Assembly (NCBI RefSeq): GCF_022842375.1
Contig: NZ_JALHPR010000003.1
Location: forward strand, 1-64,000
Length of the DNA stretch: 64,000 bases
Direction: 5' to 3'
Source: Elioraea sp.
GTDB lineage: Bacteria; Pseudomonadota; Alphaproteobacteria; Acetobacterales; Acetobacteraceae
Under the pieces are notes generated by a model that ran no database searches, was not told where the DNA came from, and saw nothing but the letters and a program-made list of their open reading frames with translations. Shown here one piece after another: positions 18,526 to 27,855 of the stretch. The first letter of the stretch is position 1, and every line of letters starts with the position of its first letter. Position numbers and translations under genes: made by a program.

Positions 18526-19494
18526 ATGGACCTGCGTGACCTTCATCTCGTCCGTGCGATCGATGAGCACGGCAGCCTCGTGCGCGCTGCCCGCGCGCTC
18601 GGCACGTCCCAGCCGTCGCTGACGCGTGGCCTTGCCGCCCTTGAGGCGAGGCTCAAGGGGCCGCTCTTCACCCGCACCGCCCGCGGCGCGATCGCGACGG
18701 ATCTCGGCCGCGCCTTCCTTGCCGATGCCGCCGAGGTGCTTGCACGGATGGGCGACATGCAGCGCCACCTCGCGGAGGTGCGCGGCGGCCAGGTGCGCGA
18801 CCTCGTCGTGGTCGGCGGCCATTATGCAATGGAAACGATCGGCCTCGTGGCGGCGGCGCGGATGCTCGCCGCATTCCCGGCCATCCGGATCCGCGCCGAC
18901 TCGATGACATGGACGGGGCTCCAGGGTGCCCTGCTCTCCCGCGAGGCCCAGCTCTGCATCGGCGATCTCAGGGGGATCAAGCTCGACCCCGCCCTCGAGG
19001 TCGAGCGCCTCGCACCCCTGCCAGGTGTCTTCGTCGCGCGGCCAGGCCACGCACTGGCCGGCCGCACCTCCGTCACCCTTTCCGAGATCCTCGCCTATCC
19101 GTTGATCACGATCGGCCAGCTGCCGCGCGAGGTGCAGGCCCCCTTGGCCACGGCGCGCGAAGCGGCACGCGCCGCGGGCTCGCTGCACCCCGCGTTCCCC
19201 GCCTTCGTGCAGGAGGGGCCAACGGTCGCGATGGCGCTGCTCGATCAGTGCGACGCGGTCGCGCCCGTGCCCATCGCGCTCGCGGCACGCCGGCTCGGCC
19301 GGGGTGACGTGGTCGCGCTGCCCTTCCGGGAGCCTTGGCTGTCGGTTCACCCGGGCATCATCCAGCTCCGCGGACGGCGACCGTCGGAGGAGGAGGGGCA
19401 TTTCCTCGACCTTCTCCGCGCCGCCAGCGCGGAAGCGGATGCCGTGGCCGCCGCCTGGTGCGCGCGGCTTGGCCTGCCAGCCGCGTGCGGCTGA
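18526..19494 (+). CDS. LysR family transcriptional regulator
   Basis: A 322-residue regulator with an N-terminal winged HTH (residues about 2-60, including AARALGTSQPSLTRGLAALEARL) and a periplasmic-binding-like effector domain. I choose the ATG at 18526, eight bases after AAAGG; another in-frame ATG is 6 bases upstream. It is divergent from the FGE-sulfatase operon and lies 31 bases before a lactate-permease-family gene in the same direction. It could control either side. Its ligand is unknown. Confidence 0.88.
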   Translation: MDLRDLHLVRAIDEHGSLVRAARALGTSQPSLTRGLAALEARLKGPLFTRTARGAIATDLGRAFLADAAEVLARMGDMQRHLAEVRGGQVRDLVVVGGHYAMETIGLVAAARMLAAFPAIRIRADSMTWTGLQGALLSREAQLCIGDLRGIKLDPALEVERLAPLPGVFVARPGHALAGRTSVTLSEILAYPLITIGQLPREVQAPLATAREAARAAGSLHPAFPAFVQEGPTVAMALLDQCDAVAPVPIALAARRLGRGDVVALPFREPWLSVHPGIIQLRGRRPSEEEGHFLDLLRAASAEADAVAAAWCARLGLPAACG

Positions 19495-19525
19495 GGCGCA
19501 CGCAGCGACAGGTGCGCAACCGTCA

Positions 19526-20962
19526 GTGCTGATCTTTCTGCAGGCCTCGCCGCTGCTCCTGCTCGTCGCCGTGCTCGCCGCCCGGCGCGGCGGGCCGCTC
19601 GCGCCGGTGCTCGCGGCACTGGCCCTCGCCGTGCCGGCCGCGGCCGCATCGCTTGCCGGGGGGGCATCGCTCATCCCCTTCCTGCTGACCGAGGCGCTTC
19701 GCGGGGCATGGCTCGCGCTGGCCCCCGCCGCGATCACGGCAGCGGGCCTGCTGTTCCACGAGGCCGTCACCGGCGAGGCCGAGGCGCAGCAGGCAGTGCC
19801 GCGGGCGAGAAGCCATGCCGAGCTCTTCACCGCCGTGTTCCTGCTCGGACCGTTCTTCGAGACCGTGACGGGCTTCGGCATCGGCGTCGTCTTCTCGCTC
19901 TCGGCCATGCGGCGCCTGGGCGTTCCCGCCCCGGCCGCCGCCGCGCTCTCGCTGCTGTCGCAGGTGCTGATCCCGTGGGGCGCGCTCGGGCCCGGAACGC
20001 TGCTCGGCGCCGCCCTCGCCGGGGTGGACCTTCGCGCCTTCGGCGCCTGGACGTCGGCGGCCAGTGCCGCGTGGCTGCTGCTGCTGCTGCCGCTGTTCTG
20101 GCGCCTGGCGCGCGAGGCGGGACTAAGCGGGACCGTGCGCGAACGGGCTGGCGATGCCATCACGATGGTGGTGCTCGTGACGCTCCTCGTGGGCGCAAAC
20201 CTGCTCGCCACCGTCGAGGTCGCCGGGCTGATCGCGCTCTCGCCACCGCTGCTCGTGCGGCTGTTCCGCGAAGGGCGCGGCGTGCCCGATGCACGGGCGC
20301 GGCGTGCGGCCCTGCCCTATCTCGCGCTGTCGCTGCTGCTGCTCGCCACGCGCCTCGTCCCGCCCGTTCAGGCGGCGTTGACCGCGCATGGTATGCTCCG
20401 CCCCTACCCTGACCTTCCCGGCATCGCGACCCTGCACCACCCGGCGACGATGCTCGCCCTCGTCGCCCTGCCGGTGCTCGCGGTGCGAAGCGAGGGGCGG
20501 TGGGCGGCCCTGGCGCGGGCGGCGGCGCGCGCGCGCATGCCGATCATCCTGCTGTTCCTCTACGTCGTGCTCGCGCGCTGGCTCGGCGCCTCCGGGGCGG
20601 CGGCCTCGCTCGCCGGCGCGCTCGCGGCCTCCGCCGGGCCGGTGGCGATGCCCTTCGTCACGCCCGTCCTTGGCGCGGCGGGCGGGTTCTTCACCGGAAC
20701 GAATGTCGGCTCGAACAGCATCCTCATGCCGATCCAATCAGCGCTCGCAGGCAAGCAGGGCTTCCCGCCGGCCTTCCTGCCGGCGCTGCAGAACTTCACC
20801 GGCAGCGCGCTCTGCATCCTCGCGCCGATGCGGATCAGCGCCACGGCGGCACTCGCGGCCGACGGCACGACGGAAGCAGACCTCTACCGACGGCTGTGGT
20901 GGACGGGCGCGGCGGCCCTGCTTGCCGCCCTCGGCTGGATCGCCGCGCTGCGCCTCGGGTGA
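19526..20962 (+). CDS. L-lactate permease family transporter
   Basis: A 478-residue integral membrane protein of the LctP/GlcA (lactate permease) family, which imports L-lactate, D-lactate or glycolate with protons. Family phrases are visible: FLLGPFFETVTGFGIGVVFS early, and GGFFTGTNVGSNSILMPIQ with a following phenylalanine-rich helix late. The start is a GTG at 19526, the first codon in frame before the first helix; the ribosome-binding site is weak. At 478 residues it is shorter than E. coli LctP (about 550). It lies just after the LysR gene and before a TRAP system, so this block looks devoted to organic-acid uptake. Confidence 0.8.
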   Translation: MLIFLQASPLLLLVAVLAARRGGPLAPVLAALALAVPAAAASLAGGASLIPFLLTEALRGAWLALAPAAITAAGLLFHEAVTGEAEAQQAVPRARSHAELFTAVFLLGPFFETVTGFGIGVVFSLSAMRRLGVPAPAAAALSLLSQVLIPWGALGPGTLLGAALAGVDLRAFGAWTSAASAAWLLLLLPLFWRLAREAGLSGTVRERAGDAITMVVLVTLLVGANLLATVEVAGLIALSPPLLVRLFREGRGVPDARARRAALPYLALSLLLLATRLVPPVQAALTAHGMLRPYPDLPGIATLHHPATMLALVALPVLAVRSEGRWAALARAAARARMPIILLFLYVVLARWLGASGAAASLAGALAASAGPVAMPFVTPVLGAAGGFFTGTNVGSNSILMPIQSALAGKQGFPPAFLPALQNFTGSALCILAPMRISATAALAADGTTEADLYRRLWWTGAAALLAALGWIAALRLG

Positions 20963-20971
20963 GCGTTCGCG

Positions 20972-21000
20972 TTGCCCAAGCGGCGGCGCTCGCTTATGGT
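20972..21000 (+). promoter_or_regulatory. sigma-70-like promoter upstream of the TRAP operon
   Basis: TTGCCC (20972-20977) and TATGGT (20995-21000) are separated by exactly 17 bases and lie 58 bases upstream of the binding-protein ATG. Both hexamers match the housekeeping consensus at four of six positions. Confidence 0.5.
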
Positions 21001-21057
21001 CCGCCACCCGGCCCGGGGACCAACCTGGGCCTTCCGCATCAAGGGGAGGACATCCGC

Positions 21058-22038
21058 ATGCGCATCCAGCGCCGCCTTATGCTCGCAGGGCTCGCCATCA
21101 TGGCGCCCGCAATCGCCATGCCGGCTGCGGCCCAGACGAACGTCACGCTCACCCACCCCCTGCCGCTGGCAAGCCACTACGGCGCCGGCAGCCAGGCCTT
21201 CAAGGAAGCGGTCGAGCGCCTGACGAACGGCCGCTATCGCGTCACGATCCAGCGCAACGACAACGAGCGCGAGGGCATCGAGGCGACGCAGATCGGCACG
21301 CAGGAATTCACCATCACCTCGACCGGCCCCGTCGGCAACTTCGTGCCCGACGTGCTGATTCTCGACGTGCCCTTCCTGTTCCGTGACTACGCACACGCCC
21401 GCGGCGTCCTCGACAGCGCGATCGGCCAGGAGATCCTCACGAAGTTCAGTGCCCGCGGCCTCGTCGGCGTGGCGTGGATGGAAAACGGGTTCCGCAACCT
21501 GACGAACAGCCGCCGCGACGTGAATACGCCCGACGACGTGAAGGGCATGAAGGTGCGCACCATGGAGAACCAGGTGCACATGCGGGCGTTCACCACGCTT
21601 GGCGCGCTGCCGACGCCGATGGCGTTTTCAGAACTCGTTCCCGCGCTCCAGCAAGGCACGGTCGATGGGCAGGAGAACCCGATCCCGGTGATCGTGGCGA
21701 ACAACCTGAACCAGGTGCAGCGCTTCCTCTCGCTGACCCGCCACGTCTATTCGCCGGCCGTGCTGATCGGCAACCCGGCCTTCCTCGCCCGCCTCACTCC
21801 GGCTGACCGCGCGCTGTTCATGCAGGCCGCGAAGGCCGCGGTGGATGCCAACCGCGCGAAGGTGACCGAGGATGAGCAGACCGGCGTTGCCGAGCTCCGC
21901 CGCCGCGGCATGACGGTGCGCGAACAGGTCGATACTGCGGCGTTCCAGGCAGCGCTCGCGCCGGCCTTCCAGGCCTACAGCCAGCAGTTCGGCGCAGCCA
22001 ACCTCCAGCGCATCCGCGACTGGCGGCCCGGTTCGTGA
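21058..22038 (+). CDS. TRAP transporter substrate-binding protein (DctP type)
   Basis: A 326-residue periplasmic protein with a signal peptide (residues 1-25, ending in AAA-Q) and the DctP fold, the ligand-capturing subunit of a sodium-driven TRAP importer. The ATG at 21058 follows GGGGAGGA. The region around residue 150-200 (LTNSRRDVNTPDDVKGMKVR...) is the typical DctP block containing the conserved arginine that clamps a carboxylate ligand. The message continues into the small permease with a GTGA overlap. Ligands of this group are C4-dicarboxylates, 2-oxo acids or sugar acids; which one cannot be read here. Confidence 0.92.
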   Translation: MRIQRRLMLAGLAIMAPAIAMPAAAQTNVTLTHPLPLASHYGAGSQAFKEAVERLTNGRYRVTIQRNDNEREGIEATQIGTQEFTITSTGPVGNFVPDVLILDVPFLFRDYAHARGVLDSAIGQEILTKFSARGLVGVAWMENGFRNLTNSRRDVNTPDDVKGMKVRTMENQVHMRAFTTLGALPTPMAFSELVPALQQGTVDGQENPIPVIVANNLNQVQRFLSLTRHVYSPAVLIGNPAFLARLTPADRALFMQAAKAAVDANRAKVTEDEQTGVAELRRRGMTVREQVDTAAFQAALAPAFQAYSQQFGAANLQRIRDWRPGS

Positions 22039-22538
22039 GAGGAGCGCTCACCCGCTCCGTTCTCGCGGTTGATCGCATCACGACGCAGGCGGCCCTCGCG
22101 GTCGCCTGTTTCGCGCTTGCGGTCGCCGTCACCGCCGGCGCGTGGCAGGTCGTCACGCGGTTCGTGCTGAGCCAGCCCTCGCCCTGGTCTGAGGCGCTGG
22201 TTCGCCAGGCGTTGATCTGGATGGTCATGCTCGGCGTCGCGGGCGCGATCCGCCAGGGCGCTCTCGTTGCCATCGACGTGACGCGTGAGGCAGTGAAGGG
22301 CCGTGCGCGGCTCGTGCTCGATATCCTGATCTTCGCAGCCATCGTGCTGCTGTTCGGCGTGCTGTTCTGGTTCGGCTGGGAGATGGCCAACCGCGTGCGG
22401 TTCCAGTCCATCGCCGGCCTCGAAGTCTCGATCGCCTGGGGCTACGCCGCCATCCCGGTCGGCTCGGTCTGCGCCGTGATCGGCGCGCTGGCAGCGCTTC
22501 TCGACCGGCGCGAGAGCGCCGCCGAAGGCCAGGTCTAG
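22035..22538 (+). CDS. TRAP transporter small permease (DctQ type)
   Basis: A 167-residue inner-membrane protein with four hydrophobic segments, the DctQ-type small subunit that forms the TRAP channel complex with DctM. The GTG start overlaps the stop of the binding-protein gene as GTGA. A PSPWSEALVRQALIWMVMLG segment after TM2 is the family's conserved region. The large subunit follows after 10 bases. Confidence 0.88.
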   Translation: MRGALTRSVLAVDRITTQAALAVACFALAVAVTAGAWQVVTRFVLSQPSPWSEALVRQALIWMVMLGVAGAIRQGALVAIDVTREAVKGRARLVLDILIFAAIVLLFGVLFWFGWEMANRVRFQSIAGLEVSIAWGYAAIPVGSVCAVIGALAALLDRRESAAEGQV

Positions 22539-22548
22539 GAGCACCGCC

Positions 22549-23826
22549 ATGGCCGGCACCATGCTCGCGGTGATGCTGGGGCTGTTCGCCCTGTCGGTTC
22601 CCGTCGCGGTGGCGATCGGGCTTGCGGCGGTGCTCGGCATCGTCGAGTTCACGCGCTTCCCGCTGATCGTCGCGGCACAGCAGATCTACATCGCGCTCGA
22701 CCGGTTTCCGTTGGCCGCGATCCCGTTCTTCATCCTTGCCGGAAACCTCATGGAGGTCGGCGGCATCTCGCGCCGCCTGGTCGACTTCGCGCGGTCGCTG
22801 GTCGGCGGCGTCCAGGGCGGACTTGCCGTCACCTGCATCCTCACCTGCATGATCTTCGCCGCGATCAGCGGCTCCTCGGTCGCGACCACCTTCGCGATCG
22901 GCGCGATCATGGTGCCGGCGCTCAAGCGCCTCGGCTACCCCGCTGCGTTCGCCGGCTCGCTGCAGGCGTCTGCCGCCGAGCTCGGCGTGGTCATTCCGCC
23001 CTCGATCCCGATGATCCTCTACGGCGTCGCGACCCAGACCTCGATTCCGGAGCTGTTCATCGCCGGTTTCGGCCCGGGCCTGCTGATCGGTGCGGCGCTC
23101 TCCGTCACCGTTCTCGTCTGGTGCCGCATCAACGGCTGGGGCAAGCGCGACGGCGAGGGGCGCGCAAGTGTCGGCCACGCGACGAAGAGTGCCGCCTTCG
23201 CGCTACTGATGCCGGTGATCGTGCTGGGCGGCATCTATGGCGGCGTGACGACGCCGACGGAAGCCTCTGTCATCGCGGTGGTCTATGCGCTGATCGTCGG
23301 CGTCGTGATCCATCGCGAGATCGCATTGCGTGAGCTCTACCCGATCTTCCGCCGCTCGGTCATCACCTCCGCGGTGATCATGTTCATCATCGCCACGGCA
23401 GGGCTGTTCTCGTGGCTGCTGAACCGCCAGGGCGTTCCCGACAAGATGGCCGAGTGGCTCGTCTCGGTGTTCGGCTCGCCTGCATTGTTCCTTCTCGGCG
23501 TCAACATCTTCCTGTTCGTCGTCGGCATGTTCATCGAGACATCGGCTTCGATCATCGTGCTCGGGCCGATCCTTGCCCCTGCTGCGATCAAGTTCGGCAT
23601 CGACCCGGTGCATTTCGGCACGATCATGGTGGTGAACCTCGCCCTCGGCATGGTCACGCCGCCGTTCGGGGTGAACCTGTTCGCCGCGGCCCAGGTGGCC
23701 GAGACGGGCGTCGACAAGATGATGCGTTACCTGCCGGTGTTCATCGGCGTGATCGTCGCGTGCCTGATGGTGATCAGCTACGTCCCGCCGATCTCGCTGT
23801 TCCTGCGCGACATCGTCTACCGCTAA
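22549..23826 (+). CDS. TRAP transporter large permease (DctM type)
   Basis: A 425-residue membrane protein with about 12 helices, the ion-coupled transport subunit of the TRAP system. Typical phrases are FILAGNLMEVGGISRRLVDF, FAAISGSSVATTFAIGAIM, ELGVVIPPSIPMILYG and GMVTPPFGVNLF. AGGAG precedes the ATG. The gene ends convergently with the ABC ATPase gene, the two stop codons overlapping (TAA against TAG on the other strand), and no terminator is visible there. Confidence 0.94.
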   Translation: MAGTMLAVMLGLFALSVPVAVAIGLAAVLGIVEFTRFPLIVAAQQIYIALDRFPLAAIPFFILAGNLMEVGGISRRLVDFARSLVGGVQGGLAVTCILTCMIFAAISGSSVATTFAIGAIMVPALKRLGYPAAFAGSLQASAAELGVVIPPSIPMILYGVATQTSIPELFIAGFGPGLLIGAALSVTVLVWCRINGWGKRDGEGRASVGHATKSAAFALLMPVIVLGGIYGGVTTPTEASVIAVVYALIVGVVIHREIALRELYPIFRRSVITSAVIMFIIATAGLFSWLLNRQGVPDKMAEWLVSVFGSPALFLLGVNIFLFVVGMFIETSASIIVLGPILAPAAIKFGIDPVHFGTIMVVNLALGMVTPPFGVNLFAAAQVAETGVDKMMRYLPVFIGVIVACLMVISYVPPISLFLRDIVYR

Positions 23827-24875
23827 CCAGCGAGCATCCGGCAGGCGGCGGGAGGAAGCGAGACCAGCACCTCACCGCTGCCCGGAACCGCCGCGTCGGA
23901 CGGGATGGTGAGGCGCAGCGTGATGCCACACGCAGTCTCGACGCCAAGCTCGCGCACCGGGCCGAGGAAGGTCGAGCGAACCAGCCGCGCGGCGATCACG
24001 TTCTGCCCAGGTGCCGCGGCCAGCATGACGGCGTGGGGGCGGATGGCGACGATCGCGCTGCCGTCCTCGGCCGCGCTCCCGCTCGCACAGGCCAGCGCGA
24101 CGCCGCCGCAATCGACCACGCCGCCGCCGAGATGCCGGCCGGCGATCAGGTTGGTACCGCCGATGAAGCGCGCGACGAAGGCCGATGCGGGTGCTGCGTA
24201 CACCTCCTCGGGCGTGCCGAGCTGCACGATGCGGCCGGCCTGCATCACCGCCACGAGATCGGCCGTGGCCATCGCCTCCGCCTGGTCGTGCGTGACGTAG
24301 AGCGTGGTCACGCCATGCGCCTCGTGCAGCCGGCGGAGTTCGAGGCGCATCTCCTCGCGGAGCGCCGCATCGAGGTTCGAGAGCGGCTCATCCATCAGCA
24401 GCGTGCGCGGTTCCATCGCCAGCGCACGCGCGATCGCCACGCGCTGCTGCTGGCCGCCGGAGAGATCGGCCGGCAACCGATCGGCCAGTGCATCGAGCCG
24501 CACGGCACGCAGCACCTTCGCGACCTCCGTGCCGACCGCGGCGCTGCCGAGGCCCTTCAGCTTGAGCGCGTACGCGACGTTGCCCGCCACCGTCATGTGC
24601 GGCCAGAGCGCATAGGACTGGAAGATCATCGCCATCCGCCGGCGTTCCGGCGGCAGCACGCGGCCAGGCTCCGACAGCACCTCGCCATCACGCAGGATGC
24701 GCCCGGCATCGGGCGCGACGAGGCCCGCGACGGCCCTGAGCGTCGTCGTCTTGCCACAGCCCGAGGGGCCGAGCAGGCAGAGGAGAGCGCCATCGGGAAC
24801 GGCGAGGTCGAGCGCATCGACGGCGGCGGCATCGCCGTAGCGGCAGGTGAGCCCCTCGATCACAAGGCCGCTCAT
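23823..24875 (-). CDS. ABC transporter ATP-binding protein (PotA/FbpC-type)
   Basis: A 350-residue ATPase with Walker A GPSGCGKTT near residues 35-43, an LSGGQQQRVAIARAL signature, MDEPLSNLD and a C-terminal TOBE-like domain, as in spermidine, iron or thiamine importers. The ATG at 24875 overlaps the stop of the photolyase-like gene (ATGA), an odd partner. No permease or binding protein is adjacent; a PotH/PotI pair starts at the far end of the window but is 38 kb away. The cargo is unknown. Confidence 0.88.
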   Translation of the reverse strand: MSGLVIEGLTCRYGDAAAVDALDLAVPDGALLCLLGPSGCGKTTTLRAVAGLVAPDAGRILRDGEVLSEPGRVLPPERRRMAMIFQSYALWPHMTVAGNVAYALKLKGLGSAAVGTEVAKVLRAVRLDALADRLPADLSGGQQQRVAIARALAMEPRTLLMDEPLSNLDAALREEMRLELRRLHEAHGVTTLYVTHDQAEAMATADLVAVMQAGRIVQLGTPEEVYAAPASAFVARFIGGTNLIAGRHLGGGVVDCGGVALACASGSAAEDGSAIVAIRPHAVMLAAAPGQNVIAARLVRSTFLGPVRELGVETACGITLRLTIPSDAAVPGSGEVLVSLPPAACRMLAG

Positions 24876-26092
24876 GGCGGAGAGAGCGGCCCGAGCGTGC
24901 GCAAGATCGCGGGGATGCGGTCCTTCACCTGGAAGAATCCCTTGGTCGCGTGCGGCCACACGGCATCGTCCCACGCGCGGCGAAGGCGGACGAGCCTGAT
25001 CCCGCGCGTGGCGAGCGTTGGTTCGAGGCCATCGAGCATGGTGGCGACCGGCCCGACCGGCGCGTAGGCCGTGACCACCGCCGCTGCCCCGCCCGAAGCT
25101 GCCCAGTCGACCACCGCGGCGGCATTGGCCAACCGCGTGGGCACAAGGCCGAGATGCGTGCCTGCACGGGTGAGCGCGTCGTTCATCGCACCGTCGGCGA
25201 AACGGATCGCTGCCGCACCGACAGGCAGGGGACTTCGCCTCGCCGTGCAGATGATGCCGCCGAGCGAAACGACCCCGGCGCGCCCGAGCGGCAGCGTCTC
25301 GACGCACCCGTCATCCTCGGTTGCCAGGAGCGCCACGCGTCCCTCCGGTGCCGGCGAGGCTGGCGGCAGCATTCCGGGCGGGCCGTAGGGCGGCTCGTCG
25401 AGCGGGCCGGCACGCTCATCGAGCTCGCCGCGTGGGTCGAACCTGCCGCCGGTGTATTCGGCGATGTTCGCGGCGCGGGCGAGGTAGTGCTTGCCGCGCG
25501 TGTGCAGCCCCGCCACCCAGCGCCAGGAGAGCGTGTTCGAGGCAGGGTCGCCATCCATGAAGTGGCGATAGGTGAAATCGGCCCCGAGCACCCAGGGCAG
25601 CCTGAGCGTGAAGACCCAGATCGAGGCAAACCACATGCGCGCGTGGTTGTGCAGGTACCCGGTCTCGACCAGTTCGCGCGCCCAGGCATCGAAGCAGGCG
25701 ATGCCCGTGCGGGCAGAGACGGCATCCTCGTAGGCGCGCCGGAGGCCACCCTGCGTGGCGAGCCCATCGGCCTCGTGCGCGATGCGGCCGGCATAGTCGG
25801 CCCAGACGGCGGGGCGAAGCTCGAGCCAGCCTTTCCAGTAGCTGCGCCAGAACACCTCCTGCACGAACTTCTCGCACGACGATGGCCCATGCCGGGCCAG
25901 CGCGGCGATGACAAGCTCCTCCTCCGTCACCAACCGATGCCGCACATGCGGCGAGAGGGCAGAGACGTTGCCGCGATCACCAGGCCCACGGTCATGGTTG
26001 CGGGTCGCGGCATAGGCAGGGCCCATGGCGGGCGCGAAGGCAGAGAGCCGCACGAGGGCGGCCTCACGGGTCGGTTCCGGGGGAAGCATCAT
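24872..26092 (-). CDS. photolyase/cryptochrome-like FAD-binding protein with reversed domain order
   Basis: A 406-residue protein. Residues about 1-225 match the FAD-binding helical half of DNA photolyases: VQEVFWRSYWKGWLE, a WARELVETGYLHNHARMWFASIW segment, and HFMDGDPASNTLSWRWVAGL. The usual N-terminal alpha/beta antenna domain is missing from the front. Instead about 150 residues of alpha/beta character follow the FAD half, ending with WPHATKGFFQVKDRIP. This circularly permuted-looking layout occurs in a known group of alphaproteobacterial FAD-domain proteins; I infer light-driven DNA repair or light sensing but cannot confirm it. The end is coupled to an ABC ATPase gene. No ribosome-binding site is obvious. 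Confidence 0.8.
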   Translation of the reverse strand: MMLPPEPTREAALVRLSAFAPAMGPAYAATRNHDRGPGDRGNVSALSPHVRHRLVTEEELVIAALARHGPSSCEKFVQEVFWRSYWKGWLELRPAVWADYAGRIAHEADGLATQGGLRRAYEDAVSARTGIACFDAWARELVETGYLHNHARMWFASIWVFTLRLPWVLGADFTYRHFMDGDPASNTLSWRWVAGLHTRGKHYLARAANIAEYTGGRFDPRGELDERAGPLDEPPYGPPGMLPPASPAPEGRVALLATEDDGCVETLPLGRAGVVSLGGIICTARRSPLPVGAAAIRFADGAMNDALTRAGTHLGLVPTRLANAAAVVDWAASGGAAAVVTAYAPVGPVATMLDGLEPTLATRGIRLVRLRRAWDDAVWPHATKGFFQVKDRIPAILRTLGPLSPP

Positions 26093-26119
26093 GCCGGTGA
26101 TGTGGTGATGCGCTTCCGG

Positions 26120-26899
26120 TCAACCACGCCCGCGGTCCAGAAAGGGCAGAATCGCGCGCAGGAACGCCTCCGGCGCCTCTGCGTGCACCCAATGCCCTGC
26201 ATCGGGGATCACGGCGAATGCGGCCGCGGGGAAGCGCGCGAGCGCAGCCGCACGCCCCGCCGCGTCGATATACGTGCTGTTCTCGCCGCCGATGAACAGC
26301 GCCTCGCCCTCCCACCGCGCATCATCGGCCAGCGCGGGGAAGTCCGAGATGGCATCGAGCGAGGCGGCGATGACGGGAAGGTTGCACCGCCATGACGGCG
26401 CGCCCTCGCCGAAGCGGAGGTTCTGCAGCAGGAACGCACGCACCCCGGCATCGGGAACGGCGGCGCGCAGCGTCGCATCGGCCTCGGTGCGGCGAAGATC
26501 GGGGCGAAGTGGGATCGCTGCCATCGCCGCCGCGTACGGCGCGAAGGCGGAGGGGTAGCGCCGTGGTGCGATGTCGACCACCACAAGGCGGGAGACCAGC
26601 GCGGGTTCCGTCAGCGCCAGCAGCATTGCCGCCTTGCCGCCCATCGAGTGGCCGAGCACGGTCATCGGCACCCCCTGCCCGGAGATCAGCGCGGCGATGT
26701 CCCCGGCCATCGCGGGATAGTCCATCCGCGCGTCGTGCGGGCTGGCGCCGTGGTTGCGCAGGTCGGCGAGCAGCACGCGGTGTCGCGCGGCGAGGTGCTT
26801 GGCGATGCCACCCCAGTTGCCGCCATGGCCGAACAGCCCGTGCAGCACGAGAAGCGGCGGACCATCACCGAGCTGGGTCACATGAAGGGGCAGCGCCAT
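26120..26899 (-). CDS. alpha/beta hydrolase (YbfF-like esterase)
   Basis: A 259-residue single-domain hydrolase. The oxyanion region reads LVLHGLFGHGGNW, the nucleophile elbow is LGHSMGGKAAM, and the end has the catalytic-histidine phrase DAGHWVHAEAPEAF. This combination resembles the E. coli YbfF esterase/thioesterase group. It lies between a DMT transporter and the photolyase-like gene, all leftward, with only 9 bases to the upstream gene. Substrate unknown. Confidence 0.82.
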   Translation of the reverse strand: MALPLHVTQLGDGPPLLVLHGLFGHGGNWGGIAKHLAARHRVLLADLRNHGASPHDARMDYPAMAGDIAALISGQGVPMTVLGHSMGGKAAMLLALTEPALVSRLVVVDIAPRRYPSAFAPYAAAMAAIPLRPDLRRTEADATLRAAVPDAGVRAFLLQNLRFGEGAPSWRCNLPVIAASLDAISDFPALADDARWEGEALFIGGENSTYIDAAGRAAALARFPAAAFAVIPDAGHWVHAEAPEAFLRAILPFLDRGRG

Positions 26900-26908
26900 G
26901 GGACGGCT

Positions 26909-27793
26909 CTAGCGCCTGAGCGCAAGCGTGGCCAGCCCTGCGATGATCAGCGCCGCGCCGGCGAGCAGGGAGAGGGTGACCGCCTCGCCAAGGAACGCCA
27001 CCGAGAGGGCGAGGCTGATCACCGGCACGCCGAGGAAGCCGAGCGAGGCGACGACGACGGGCAGCGCGCGCGAGACGCTGTTGGCGGCCCAGGTCGCGAG
27101 CGGGCCGCCGATCACGCCGAGGAACAGCAGCGCGAAGCCGGAGGAGGGCCCGAGCGTGACGCCACCCGTTGGCTCGAGCAGGACCGCCACCGGCAGCAGG
27201 ACCAGCGTCGCGAGCCCGAACTGCCAGGGCAGCAGATCAACCAGCGGCGTGATCGCGGACCCCGCGCGCAGCACCGCGATCGCGATCGCCCAGGCAAGCG
27301 CCGCGAGCAGCAGCAGCCCATGCGCCGGCAGCTGGCGGGCGTCCGACCAGTCGACGGCCCATGGGTTCGCGAGCGTCACAACCCCGGCGATGCCGAGGAT
27401 GACGGCAATGATCCGCCGCGCGTCCAGCCGCTCGCCCAGCACAAGCACCGAGATCGGCACGAGCCAGAGCGAGGTCGTGTAGCAGAGCAGCACCGACCGG
27501 CCCACGGGAACGATCGTCAGGGCCGTGTGCAGCAGCGCGAAGAAGGCGCCGAGCTGGAGCATCCCGACGGCTGCGACCGACGCCCAGTCGCGCCGCGCGG
27601 GCGGCTTCAGTCTGCCGCGCGCGGCAGCGATCAGCAGCATCGTCCCGAACGAGAGCAGCGCGCGCCAGAAGGCGAGCCAGGTCGGCGTGGCTTCCGCCAG
27701 ACCGATCCTGATCACCGGGCCTGCGGCACCGAAGATGAAGACGACGATCGCAAGCTGGACGAAAGCAGCGCGTGGCGGCTGGGACGGTGGCAT
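26909..27793 (-). CDS. DMT (EamA) family transporter
   Basis: A 294-residue membrane protein with ten predicted helices in two EamA halves; the second is marked by SVLVLGERLDARRIIAVILGIAGV near the middle. I choose the ATG at 27793 (MPPSQPPRAAF) over a TTG 39 bases upstream. No strong ribosome-binding site is seen for either. It is probably co-transcribed with the esterase gene that follows. It is not closely similar to the other DMT gene at 5.9 kb and its cargo is unknown. Confidence 0.83.
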   Translation of the reverse strand: MPPSQPPRAAFVQLAIVVFIFGAAGPVIRIGLAEATPTWLAFWRALLSFGTMLLIAAARGRLKPPARRDWASVAAVGMLQLGAFFALLHTALTIVPVGRSVLLCYTTSLWLVPISVLVLGERLDARRIIAVILGIAGVVTLANPWAVDWSDARQLPAHGLLLLAALAWAIAIAVLRAGSAITPLVDLLPWQFGLATLVLLPVAVLLEPTGGVTLGPSSGFALLFLGVIGGPLATWAANSVSRALPVVVASLGFLGVPVISLALSVAFLGEAVTLSLLAGAALIIAGLATLALRR

Positions 27794-27855
27794 CGCGGGC
27801 CACAGCAGGGCACGGCCATGGTCGCCCGGCAAGCGCGCGGATCAGCGTGCCACGC

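Noticed and set aside
17836-20211. Very long leftward open frame overlapping the FGE, LysR and lactate-permease genes
   Set aside because: Its translation has no recognisable domain and covers well-supported genes on both strands.
23823-24875. Pairing of the PotA-like ATPase with the PotH/PotI permeases at the window end
   Set aside because: The genes are 38 kb apart and not co-oriented in one transcript. A Pot operon normally has its own ATPase, probably just beyond the window.
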